The notes below the pieces were generated by a model. It was not told where the DNA came from and did no database searches. It worked only from the letters and a program-made list of their open reading frames with translations. A stretch of DNA of 64,000 bases from the NCBI GenBank assembly GCA_025403435.1, contig JAJQZP010000256.1:806001-870000 (forward strand). The letters are read 5' to 3'. Below, one piece after another: positions 44,966-56,171 of this stretch. The position numbers and the translations under genes are program-made. Source of the stretch: Artocarpus heterophyllus. Taxonomy: Eukaryota; Streptophyta; Magnoliopsida; Rosales; Moraceae. Each line of letters starts with the position of its first letter. Position 1 is the first letter of the stretch.

Positions 44966-47136
44966 AATAAGCGTTTAAAAGTCATTTACTTCATGCTGTA
45001 GGTGAAGTCTGAACTTACCCGAACTATGCTCTAGCGTTCTCTATTCCGTTCCTTTTCCTTGCATTAGTCGGCCTCTGTGTCCTGATCAAACGACAGCCGA
45101 CTCATTAATTAACTTTCTTTATTATCAATCCACTCGATTGATAATAAAACGTAAACATTAATCATTCTTTCCTTTAACGACTAGTATACTATCGGTCTAC
45201 CATTCTTTTAACTCAACCTTATAAACCATCAGTTTACATTTCCTTCAATTAGCCTTGTAACCCACCGGGGTTACATTTCCTTTTAACTTTGTAACCCATC
45301 GGTTACCTCTTGTTTACTTAAACATCCCTTATTAAATCTCTGATCTCATATGACCGTTACGTTACTTAACGTATTACGAAACATTTTTCGTCTAATAACG
45401 TTATGCTAAATCGGAGTGCTCGACTCCGCTCTAGCCGTTTCTTTAATAATGACAATTTTACCCTTAACGGGTTTTTCGTCAACCTTGTAACGTCATAAAA
45501 CCTAGTCTCACATAAAACAGTGTAACAATCACTGATCATGCATTTCATAAATTTTTATGAAAGCATCTAAAACAATTTATTCTAAAACAGTTCATACTGT
45601 AGGCAAGATTCCTACTTACTTGAACTCCAAGCAAAGCAGATCCAGTTGTATCTCGCTGCATCTACAGTATGCGAAGTATCCTCTGCAGTGCTCCTCGAGC
45701 GACCGTGAATGGCTAAGAATGCTTCTTGGAGATCATACATTCTTGAAAACGTCATTCTGGACTCCGATACTGCTGTTTGAATCGCCTCGATCTGCATACA
45801 ATCGGTACCGAATGATTTTCATCGGAGTGGAATTAGCTTGAGCGGAGGTCACCATTGCGTTCAGAGCATCGAAACGAGTCGAGAGGCAGTCTCGGATCTT
45901 CGATCAGAGGTCCGGATTACAAAATCCTAATTTGGCCTTTGACCGGCGTTGACTGGCGGCGGTTGGCTCCGTTGAGGGCTGAGCTCGAGCCTACCCCCCC
46001 TAATTTGACCCTCCTAAGTCGATTAGTGGGGTCAATTTCACCCAATTTGGCCTCCATCTACTCTAATCGAGGATGGGTTTCTCGGCTAACACCGGCGGCT
46101 CCGATCTCCTATCTACGGCGGAGATACCATGCAATTGACTTGGGCGTTTCCTTCCCTAAGTCACTCTGAGCATTTCCCCTATGGTGGGGCAGCTCAACAC
46201 CGCGTGGAACGGCGGCTCCACCTAGCCCCACGACGGTGCACGACGGAGATGCCGTTCTCCGTCCTCCGAGGCTCAATTCTCAAAATTGAACTAGGCAAAA
46301 CATTTCCTATACCTCTATGAAGATTTTAGGGCCATCAATTTGGCTCCACGGCGACTGAATAGGCAGCCTCGACCCCTCTTGCGGTGGTGCACGACGGGGG
46401 AGATCGATCTCCGGCTAGGGGCGGCAGAATGATGCAATTGACCGAGGGGTCTTGCTCGCCGTCGCCCTCTGATCATTTTGGCACCGGCGGTGTGCCACAC
46501 CTCCGCCGGAGACGACGGGTCCAGCGGTGGCTCCACGGCGGCGACGGAGCTCCTCCGACGAGGCTTTTCCAGCCAGAATTGAGCTGGAAAATTGGTACCA
46601 TCTTGTTCCTCTCCTCAAGCTGAGTCCATAGACACCAAGATCACGTCGATTGGTGGTCGGACGGCGGAGAAATCATGTCGGGAAGAAATGGGTTTCACCG
46701 CCACTTTGGGCGGCGTGTGTGGCCTCCTCCGGCGTCGTTTTGGGTGGCACGACACCTCGTTGGACTCAACTCAACGAGAGCTTCCCATTGGTGTGGGAGG
46801 TGTCAAAAACGGACGCTGGAATCTCAAACAAGTTTTGAGGAGAGAGAGAGAGAATCTAGAGAGAGAAAGTAGAGAGAGAGTCCCGAATTTTCTCTCAATT
46901 TTTTGATTTTTTCCTTTTTTTTTTCTTTTCTTTTATAAAACAAAATTGTGGTCCACACAATCCAATTCTATACTACATGACCTTAAACAGTCTAATTTCT
47001 ATACTGCTTTGCTCTAATACTGTATAATTTTTTGTAATATTATACAATATTTTCCTTTAATTGTACTTTTTATCTTAATATAATCCTTAATTTAATGCAT
47101 TTTTAATGCATTAAAAATCTCGGGTGTTACAGTAAC

Positions 47137-47868
47137 ATAGGTAAAACGCAAAGAATGTCACTGTAATTTACCCTTAAAAATGAAAGCTTTTAAAAATTTA
47201 GGGACATATATGGCCCTTTTTTTTGGAATAGTACATTATTGATTAACATCAATATATCATTGATTGATTATAGTTTATCATACATAAACTGGTTTATCAT
47301 TGTAATCTAGTAAATTATTGAGTAAAATTGATTAATGACTAACTAATATTAGTTAATCATTGATATAACTACTAAATTAATTGATGATAAACTGCCAAGT
47401 TAATTAATAATAAATTTTTACAACATCGATTATTGGTGTATCATTGATTAACTAATAAAAACAAACATTTCTCTAATTTTAGAAAACCTCAAGTCTTAAA
47501 GAAAAGCTTAAAAAGATACCATTTACCTCGAGTGTTTGGGAGAATAATTCAAACTGCAATAGTTTGAATAGCACATACTGTAGCATGTAAAAACTTTACA
47601 TTATAATATATTTTTTGCTTTACACTATATCATATGAGAGCTTTACAATGTTAATGATTTACCATTCCCCCAATCAATGTCTAAATTAAGAATAATACTC
47701 ACCATACACACTTTAGCATGTAAAAATTTTATACTATAATATATTTTTTGCTTTATACTATATTATACAAGAGTTTTACAATGTTAAGGGTTTACCACTG
47801 CCCAATCAAAATATAAATAATGAATAAATTAAGAATAACAATCACCTAAAAATACAAGTAAAATCCTG

Positions 47869-47910
<42 letters not shown>

Positions 47911-47999
47911 TTGAGGTACGGTTACGTAACAAGCGAACATCTCAGCCAGGTTTAAATTTACGTGCAGTAAAATAAACTAAGAAAAATTAAGAAAAAAAG
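47137..47999. other. Region between solo LTR and ALG13-type gene
   Basis: This is AT-rich with no gene. Two related stretches at about 47560-47650 and 47690-47780 share GTAGCATGTAAAAACTTTA-like and ATATATTTTTTGCTTTA words of the GTGTTTG repeat family. A (AT)19 microsatellite at 47871-47908 lies just upstream of the ALG13-type leader. Confidence 0.6.
47871..47908. repeat. (AT)19 microsatellite
   Basis: Nineteen uninterrupted AT units lie about 100-200 bases upstream of the probable first exon of the ALG13-type gene. Confidence 0.95.
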
Positions 48000-48959
48000 T
48001 CCTACCATCCCCAGCCGTAAACCCACCTTCCCATTCCCCTCTGCGATCCATCGCTCGAGCAGAGCAGTTAGCAGAGAATTTACGCCGTTGCGAAAGAAAG
48101 CTCCGAGCCGATACCTGTAAGTCAAGCTCATCCTCAATGGTTGGTTTTCTTGCTTTCTTTCTTTCTTTCTTTCTTTTTTTTTGTAATTTTTGTTTGTTTT
48201 TGGTTTTTGTGGTGCAAAAACCGAGCCTTGTCTTTGAGGTGGAGGAGGATATGTGAACGTTTCTGTTTCTATCGTTTATTTTTCTTTGCTACTATCAATG
48301 TGATGGGATGGGATTTCATTGATCTTACAAATCTCAAAGTGGGTTGCTTTGGAATGGAAATCTTAGCTCATTGGGTGATGATGGCTATGGTAAAAGTTTC
48401 CCCATTTGGGTTTTTTTGTGGTTGTTAGAATTTGCAAAATGGGTTGCCTTGTAAAGATGAGATTGAGAAATTGAGTGGGAACAATGGAATGGAGTGGAGA
48501 TAATAAATAGGTCTATTTGGGGAAAAGAAAAACAGTAGGTGACAAGGAGCAAGAGATTTTTATTAACGTTACGCCCGAGCTTGCGGCTGTTGACACTTGA
48601 CCTTAAGAAAGAGCTCCAATTGTGTTTGTCATTCTTGCTTGAAGTTGAAGTTGGGTTCATAGATTATTGAATTTTTGTGTTTTAAACTTTAATTTGAAGT
48701 TTAACTTATGGAAGAGAAAACAGTTTATGGAATTCGTTTTATTGGGGAATTTATTGATATTTGATTGATGTTTTTGGAATTTGTTTAGTTGTTGAAAACT
48801 ACTACTGTGGTTTTTGGTTTGATATTTGTGAAAATTGCTATTTTGTTTAGTTCGTGTGTTTAGCTATTTGTGATCTTTTGTTGATTATCTTACTATTTTT
48901 GAAGGATTGGTGTTAGTTTGCTCCTTTTGATATTTGTTGTAGAGCATAATTTGCTGTGA

Positions 48960-51660
48960 ATGAGAGGTATAGAGGATTTTGTAAAGCCCAGGAAGATAGT
49001 GTTTGTCACTGTGGGAACAACTTGTTTTGATGCTCTTGTTAGATCAATGGACACCCAAGCAGTTAAACAAGAGCTTTTAAGAAGGGGGTATACCGACCTT
49101 CTTATTCAAATGGGCCATTTATCCTACGTTCCCACCAAGGTATATCTTCGATTTGGAGTCTCTCTGTGTGTGCATACGAGTTTCTGTGGTAATGTGATTT
49201 GTTGATTTTGTTTCAACTGGTGTTTTGTATCCTTTTGGTTGAGGATTGGATTTCCAGAATTGTTGCTTTAACTAGAGTGGAATGGTCTTCTCGCTTCGAG
49301 AAGCAACAGAAATCTGGATTTTTAGTTTATATGGAGTGTGAAAGGTTGAAGGAAGAAGGATAATCTTAAAAATTTGTAAAAACATACTAGCAAGGGCTCT
49401 TTTTATTTTTCTAGGTCGTAAAATGCCAATTGTCATAGATATTCTTCTATTTAAGTTTGTTTCGTATATATTAAACAAAAAACAGCAAAGATATCTAGTC
49501 TACTAGGTCGAAGTAGAATAGTAGATGCTATAACTCAATGAGCAAAGACAAAGCAGGTCATACCATTGGAAGAGGAGCCTGGGATATTAGGAATTCTCAA
49601 CTGTTTTAGTATTTACAGATTCTAGGGTGGTCATTAAGCCTCTTCGACTACATTCGGAACCAAAATTGAAGATAAAGGCTATCTATTGCAGATTACTTGT
49701 CATGATGATCACTTAGATTGCATCCAAGAAATGCCAAATTACTCATGGTGTTAAGAAAAGTTAAAGTTTATGTGTCCTAGTGTAGATGGAAGACAGTTAT
49801 AGAAGTCTGGTATGGCTCACTGTGGTTTAACCGCACTTTCTCCTCTTGTAGAAAAAATTTGACGAACATGTTTCCAAAGCACACCTGTTGCACAACTGAA
49901 CGCAAATTTTCACAAATTTGCATGTGTTTCAACATATTTGTTTTATTTAAAAAGATATCCCATAAATTGACAGATTTGTATTTCTTTTTTTTTTTTTTTT
50001 TTTTTTTTCATGTGGAGTCTGAAGGAGGCAATGGGTCCCTAGCTGTAGACTTGTTCACTTTTTCATCAAGCATTGCAGACCATTTGAAGTCTGCATCTCT
50101 TGTGATCAATCACGCAGGTATGGATTTCATTGTATCTTATTCCCTCTCTTTTAACAACTCATTGCTTTATGCCTTAACTGACATTTGCATCAAAATTTAC
50201 AATTGGCTAATGTTACTTTGTAAATTACTAGCTTGGATTTGCATTGATATTAACAGCAAATCAACAATCATCTAGTCACATTATATTTGGGACTTCATAT
50301 TCTCTTGATATTCTTTAAACCTATTTTGTTGGAGCGGTTGTGTTAGTGGTGGCAGTCCAGTTAGGACTCAGAAGAGTTAAAATGTTACTCAGAAGGGTTA
50401 AATGCACTGGTCACAACCAGTACATCACATGGTATTAAATGTCAACATATCAATTTCTCTGTCGAAGAAAGATAAAGCATTCTATTTGAGGTTCTGCCGT
50501 AATTCTTGCCCAGCTTATTGAGCTAGTAAATACTAATTGTTGAGTCAACTTTTGTCTGCATTATTTGCAGATATAAAATAGGAAATTCTTAAGATAAAGA
50601 AGGCAATTTTGCTCCACCAGTAGAGCAAAGTGTTTTAGTCGGTATTTTTAACAATCCGATCTACGACTATTCAAGTTAAAAATTGATAATGCGCAATATA
50701 AAATTGCTTCCAGTTACAAATTAAGATGTTAAAAAGTTAATCAAATGTCTAAAACACCTATGCTTTGTTGGTGAAGAAAAATTGTCTTCTCCATCATAAG
50801 AACTCTCTATAAAAGTTGGAACTCATCTTCATATTTTTTTAAGGCAGCAAGAAGGGACATACTATGTAGTTATTGTCATGTGCTCCTGTTCAAAAGATTC
50901 GACTGATTAGTCACATTGCATGATCTGTCCACATCATTTTATTTTCAGTTTGTCTCCTTTGTCTATTATTACTAGCAGTTAAGATAGAGGGTGATTGTTT
51001 GAATCACCACAATTATTGTCCCCTTCTCTTTACCTTCATGTACATCTGTCTTTTTTGCATTTTCATGTGCCCCCATAAGCTTGATTGATATGATACTTTC
51101 TCTTTAAAGTTCATGGCTCAAAGGTTAGTTTCTGCTGATTTTGAGTTTAAATTCTTGAAGAGTTTCATTCACATTCTGTTGTATCAGATCAACTTAGAAG
51201 CCTGGTGTTTCATTTAGTTACTTTCCAGTTGTCACCCGAAATTTTCTTCCAGTTGCTAAAAATATATAATTTACTTCATACAGAAATAATGCAGTAGCAA
51301 ATTATAATAACTAAAGCAGAAGTAACTCTATTTCTATGTCTTCAAAAGGTTGATTTACTGTTGAAATTTTGGTGATTCATGCGACTTTTCTTACCTGGTG
51401 CAGGGTCAGGAAGCATATTCGAGGCATTGTGGCTTGGAAAACCTTTAATTGTGGTGGTGAATGAAGATTTAATGGACAACCAGTAAAGTGAACGCGCGGA
51501 AGAACTAGCAGAGAGGAAGCATTTGTACTGTGCTCACCCACAAACGCTTGATCAGATAATTGCAGATATGAAATTGGAGTTGCTTGTTCCATACCGTCCT
51601 GGCAATGCCGCACCGGTTTCAAGGCTTATTAACAGGTTTTTAGGCTTCCCCGATGATTGA
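48960..51660 (+). pseudogene. ALG13: ALG13-type UDP-GlcNAc transferase subunit with in-frame stop
   Basis: Three coding exons (48960-49139, 50018-50117, 51404-51660) join through GT-AG introns. They would encode 178 residues, close to the Arabidopsis ALG13 homologue. Exon 1 has KIVFVTVGTTCFDALV, exon 2 has LFTFSSSIADHLKSASLVIN then HAG, and exon 3 has GSGSIFEALWLGKPLIVVV and ends FLGFPDD. ALG13 pairs with membrane-bound ALG14 to add the second GlcNAc to dolichol-linked oligosaccharide at the ER. In exon 3 the frame reads MDNQ then TAA at 51484-51486, where relatives have MDNHQ; a CAA-to-TAA change explains it. The downstream 58 codons stay open and well conserved, so the lesion is young, allelic or a sequence error. 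A leader exon ending near 48116 (CTGTAAGTC donor) and an acceptor near 48942 imply a 5' UTR intron. Confidence 0.85.
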
Positions 51661-53741
51661 AAGAAATCCCATTATTTCATTGCTTTAATGGACTCAGAAG
51701 TAACAAACATCAATTTATGTATAATAGTGTTCAATTGAATTGGCAAAAAGCATCCCTCTGCCCTCTCAGGTTGTGTACGGACTACAGATACAACATGTAT
51801 ATATTGAACACGTCCTCTAAAGCCATCTCTTATATGAAAGTCATGCTAATGTTATATTTAGCTCAAATACTTGTGACTTGAGCGGTTGGATTATTGAAGT
51901 GGATTTTGGAGTCCTATGACTTAATAACACATTTACAAGAAAATACTAGATGAAATAGATTAATAAAGTGTTTGACAGGGTAGTTAGAACTATTTTTACT
52001 GTAGCATGTGAGAACTTTATACTATTTGTAACTGAGAAATGAGTTTGAACCATGACTACCAGACACCCTTTAAAGAATAGAATATGAACGTCATGCTAAA
52101 CCCTTTTTAATCAATTAGGCTTGCCTAAAAACTATTTGAAGTTTGAGTTGCTGGTTATCAGATCTTGAGGGATAGTCAACCGAGTTTTGCAAATGGACAC
52201 ACTACGTACTAATGTTTAGATGTGAATAATTTTCCCAATTACCGCATTTTTCAGTCGTTTATCCTCTTTGATGTGTGAGAATTAATTGTATTTGCAAGAA
52301 TATAGAAGCGGAGTTCTTAACTCGTAGGCATTGAGCGAGACCAAATTTCACAAATGACAGATAATTTCAGTGGAAAAATCAAAATTTTAACCTCTACGAC
52401 AATTCTGATGCTATTCTTAGTACTTATTTGGTAACCAATACAACACATTTTACCAACATTTACGCTATAATATAGCATTCTATTGGATAGCAAAAACATT
52501 GGAGAACAAATTTTAGCATTAGCATGAAAAATAACTTCATCATTGGACATGGTTGAACATGCTCTAAAGGGCTCTTAAAAATTTTTCTATTTTGGGGGGT
52601 TTAAGTTAGAAGCGGCTGTGTGGACTTACTATTGCATCTTTTTTGTTTTTTTAACAAGTGATGACATGGTAGATTATTCAGAATAATAGTTCCAACAACA
52701 ATGACAGGTATTTGGTACTCGTCAAGAAGTGTCGTTTACTCAAACACCCACCAACCCCCACAGAACTTTACAGTCTCTAGCCAGTAGTCACAATTGAAAT
52801 GGACATCTATATGTTAAGCAGAGATCAGCTGACGCCCGCAGAAGACCGAAGACCGATTGGCCCAAGATAATGACATCGGTGACATTGTCATTTTTATTAC
52901 ATGAGAATTTTATATTATAATATTTTTTTTTTACTGTAATATGTAAAAGCTTTATACTTTTTATAACTAAGTTTTGTGGTGCCCTTCGATATCTTATGTT
53001 GTACAAAAAAAAAAATCAATTTCATTCGGTGCGCTTAAAACCCCACCACATATAAAACAATAAACTATAATTGTATTTCTTTAGACTAAGATCTGTTATT
53101 TTGTAAGAGTAGAAATTTAATCCAATATGGTTAAATAAGAGTGCTTGTTAAAATAATCAGATAGCCTGTGTGAATACTCACAAATAACATGTGTTTTCAA
53201 ACCATCGGGTGTAAAAAAATTTTACTGTTAAAAAATAGATATTTATGGGTAAATTACTTTTCTAGCACCTAGTGGAAAAATTTTCATTCAATGAAAACTT
53301 GAAACAGAACTCAACACAATGATAGATGGCGGATGCCAACCATCTCCAATCATCTAATGCAAGGCCATTTTTTTGAGTCTAAATAAAGCGCTAAAGATTA
53401 GTGTACATGTTCTCAAATTCAAATGCTACCACTAATGAAAACTCAGGATCTTTTGCATAATCAGTAGTCAAAACATCATCATCAATGAGAATATCGGATG
53501 GGATCAAAATTATGCCTTTTCAAGTCCTACGCATTTGCATAAACATGCAATCTAGTAATTCTCTCAGCAAAAACGTCCCCTATTCATAATCCACTTCCCA
53601 CCCCCCCACAAGTAACAGCTTCAAGAAGAAACTTTCCAGTTTCCAAAGCACCCCCTTAATTATTACATTCTTCTTATAATACAAACAAAAAAAAGAAAAA
53701 AGAAAAAAACTTACTAATGATAGGATTTATTGTTGATCATC
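51661..53741. other. Intergenic region between ALG13-type and glutaredoxin-like genes
   Basis: These genes converge, so both 3' UTRs lie here. The region holds one clear foldback repeat (51966-52075) and a partial one at about 52890-52985. I see no gene. Confidence 0.6.
51966..52075. repeat. Foldback MITE (GTGTTTG family), clearest copy
   Basis: The left end AAAGTGTTTGACAGGGTAGT is mirrored by ACCATGACTACCAGACACCC at the right. The body has ACTGTAGCATGTGAGAACTT and TATACTATTTGTAACTGAG. This 110-bp copy is the best representative of the family in this window. Confidence 0.7.
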
Positions 53742-54710
53742 TCAGCTACAGATAGGGCAAAGAACCAACCCATTCTCATTACAATCTGGGCATCTCAAAA
53801 CCAAACCTGTTCTTGTTCCAAGATCTTCATCCTTCACCGCCATCTTGCAACTCCCATTGCACTGAAAACAAGGCAGGAATCTAACATCCCCACAACCATC
53901 ACAAATCGACCCAGATTTCTTCCTCGGCAGACCTTCTAGAATCTCCCCCAAAACCCCCTCCTCCGCCATCCTCAGAACCTCCTCCGCCCCGCCCACATAC
54001 CTCCCCTTCACGAACACCCTCGGAGGAACAACCGCCGTTTCTTTTTCCCACGTTTCTTTCATGATTTCCCTAAGTTCCTCTCTGAAACCCTTGTCCATCG
54101 AAACGTCCCGCTCGCAGATCGCAACCCCGAACCCCTCGATCGCCGCCCTCACGGCGTTACAGGCCTCGAACGTCGTCCGCACTCCTCGAAGCGTCGTCGT
54201 GTAGACGACCACCCGGTCCTCCCCGCCCGGCGGGCAAATCCGGTCGAACCGGTCCAAGGGATTGCTCGCTCTCGCTGCCTTCGGCTTCAAGACGTCGTCG
54301 TTTAGCGGCTTGAGAGAAATACGGTTGTTCGGATTCGAGTTTTCTTTGTAGGAGAAGGAGAAGGGTTTTGCGATTGGGATTGGGGAGAACCGGAAGCTGT
54401 CGGCGTCGAGGCCCGCCATGAGCTCCCACGAGTTGATCACCTCCGGGCTGTACCGGACGGGCTTGGGAAAGGACAAAGGCGTGGGCTTGGGCTCCGGTAA
54501 TGGGCTTGGGGACATCGGGCCCATGGTGAAGCGGAGAGGTGGGGCCGTCGGGGGGGTCGTCGGAGTAGTGCGATTTGACGACGGCGGGTCGAGGGTGAGG
54601 AGGCCGTAGGTGGAGGAGGTGAGCGAGACGATGTGGTGACTCAGTGCTGAGCCTCCGAGTTGAGTGATCTCGTCCTCGTGGTTCAGCAGATTTGAAGAAA
54701 CACAACCCAT
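53742..54710 (-). CDS. Glutaredoxin-like protein with C-terminal CxxC zinc domain
   Basis: This is an intronless 322-residue protein. It starts MGCVSS, a likely N-myristoylation and palmitoylation signal, so membrane attachment is expected. Residues to about 160 are proline/serine-rich and low-complexity, with the conserved PEVINSWELMAGLD. A glutaredoxin-fold domain follows (VVVYTTTLRGVRTTFEACNA, then VPPRVFVKGRYVGGAEEVL). The usual redox CxxC is absent: the site reads RTTFEAC, as in the plant and animal GRXCR1-like group. The last 50 residues carry four CxxC pairs (CDGC, CFQC, CPDC, CPIC), which probably bind zinc. This is the At5g39865 / At3g28850 type family, whose function is poorly known. 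The ATG at 54710 is the obvious start because of the MGC motif. Confidence 0.93.
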   Translation of the reverse strand: MGCVSSNLLNHEDEITQLGGSALSHHIVSLTSSTYGLLTLDPPSSNRTTPTTPPTAPPLRFTMGPMSPSPLPEPKPTPLSFPKPVRYSPEVINSWELMAGLDADSFRFSPIPIAKPFSFSYKENSNPNNRISLKPLNDDVLKPKAARASNPLDRFDRICPPGGEDRVVVYTTTLRGVRTTFEACNAVRAAIEGFGVAICERDVSMDKGFREELREIMKETWEKETAVVPPRVFVKGRYVGGAEEVLRMAEEGVLGEILEGLPRKKSGSICDGCGDVRFLPCFQCNGSCKMAVKDEDLGTRTGLVLRCPDCNENGLVLCPICS

Positions 54711-54836
54711 TTTTTGTTTTCTTTCGGTTTGTTTGGAAGAGGAGTTGAAGTGAAAGAGAGTGAAAGCGAAGACAAATGGTCAGTTACTTTTTTTAGCTTC
54801 AAAATTCCTTCTTTCGATTCCTTTGTTTTTTTAAGG

Positions 54837-55065
54837 ACCTATTTGGTTGGATATTCGAATCATAATTTAAATTATTTTGTTATAGTATTTTCTCTCATAA
54901 AAATTTAAGGGTTTATTTGGTTCGAGTAAAGTATTTGAATGAAGATTTAAATTTTTATGAGAGAAAATACTGTAGCAAAATAATTCAAATAATGATTCAA
55001 ATATCCAACCAAATAAGTCATAAATCTTTATTTAAATGCTCTATTCAAATACTCGAACCAAACGA
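54837..55065. repeat. Compound foldback (two overlapping MITE hairpins)
   Basis: An arm of about 70 bases at 54841-54908 (ATTTGGTTGGATATTCGAAT ... CTCATAAAAATTTAA) is inverted at 54947-55015. A second arm, TTTGGTTCGAGTAAAGTATT at 54916-54951, is inverted at 55027-55063 (CTATTCAAATACTCGAACC). The two hairpins interlock. The same family is at 12942-13045. It lies 130-355 bases upstream of the glutaredoxin-like ATG. Confidence 0.75.
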
Positions 55066-56140
55066 ATCTCAAGTAATAAGATGAGAATTCTTGAATATTG
55101 TAGTGATAATTTATTTGGAGGAAGAGAAAGAGTGACAATATAAATTGTGTTTTTTTTTTTTCAATTTTTGAAATATTGATTTGGTGGGGTCGCTTGGCCC
55201 AAAAGCGTCACAAAGCCACAAGATTTGAGCGCTAAAATTTAATTTAAATTTGTGTGATGATGATGTTACACGCAATGGTTGAGACGACTGAGGAGGGAGA
55301 GCCTTAATGCCATGTGCATTTACTTTTATGTCCAATAGCCAATTTTGGGCCTTGCGAAAATCTTGTTCTTCTCTAAAATCCAATGGGCAATTATCTCATT
55401 AACCCGTAAAAATAAATAAGAAAATTACATGTCATGCTATATTTAAAAAATATAGATATGTTTATTCATATGCTAGAGTTAAAGAAGTTGTGTCATGTTA
55501 ACATTTATGTTACACGTTTAAATTGTGTTAAACTTAAACATAAATAGCGTTTATAAAAAGTAAGTTTTAAAATATATTATTTTTAAAAATTCCTTGAAAT
55601 AAATAGAGTCTTGCTCTTTGTCTTCCCCTTTTTTTTTTTTGGGAAACCCATTTAAAGTTCTATTGAGGTCTTTTCAAATAATAGAGCAGTGCAAAATGGT
55701 TGTCTGGCAACATTACAACCTTAATGAAATATATAGGGTTTTATATAATTCACACATGGTTAGAAAAAACATAAACATTATTTTTGAGCGTCAATAATGT
55801 CCAACACGGCACAATATAAATGTTGATTGAAAAAAAAAAGGTCTATACACTATATCTGTCTTCCGACAACATTGCTTAAATATATTGTCCTTCCTTCAAT
55901 TATCTTCTTCTTTTTTTTCTTTTTCTTTTTTTTATAGAAATCGACTTTCTAAAATCTTTCTTACCAATTCAAAGGTAAAAACCTGCATAATGTTTCTCCA
56001 AGTATCATACTAAAAAATGCCCAAATAAATGAGTTATTTTCTGCATGCGGAGCCTCCTCTTGCAAGCTCTTAAGATCCCTGTAAAGAATGTTTATAATTT
56101 TTAGCATTTGTTATCGTTTCCTACAAGAACCAATGACAGG

Positions 56141-56171
<31 letters not shown>

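Larger units (their letters stand above)
43072..47131 (-). mobile_element. Solo LTR, 4.06 kb, probably Gypsy-type
   Basis: The segment starts TGTGACAACCCGCC and ends TCTCGGGTGTTACA, giving TG...CA ends. It is flanked by a 5-bp direct duplication GTAAC at 43067-43071 and 47132-47136. I find no internal PBS, PPT, pol domain or second LTR copy, so a solo LTR left by LTR-LTR recombination fits best. Minus orientation is likely for two reasons. Read that way the segment begins TGTAACACCCGAG, and a TATA box (TTTTATAAAAG, about 46931-46942) precedes CT-rich transcript-like sequence. ATGAGC...GCTCAG words near 43567 also occur in the same relative orientation in the 22-kb element. Frames in the GC-rich part (45.8-46.9 kb) lack any domain. 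Confidence 0.75.

Noticed and set aside
45850..46906. GC-rich ORFs on both strands, including 46592-46906
   Set aside because: They lie inside the solo LTR, overlap one another in several frames and show no known domain.
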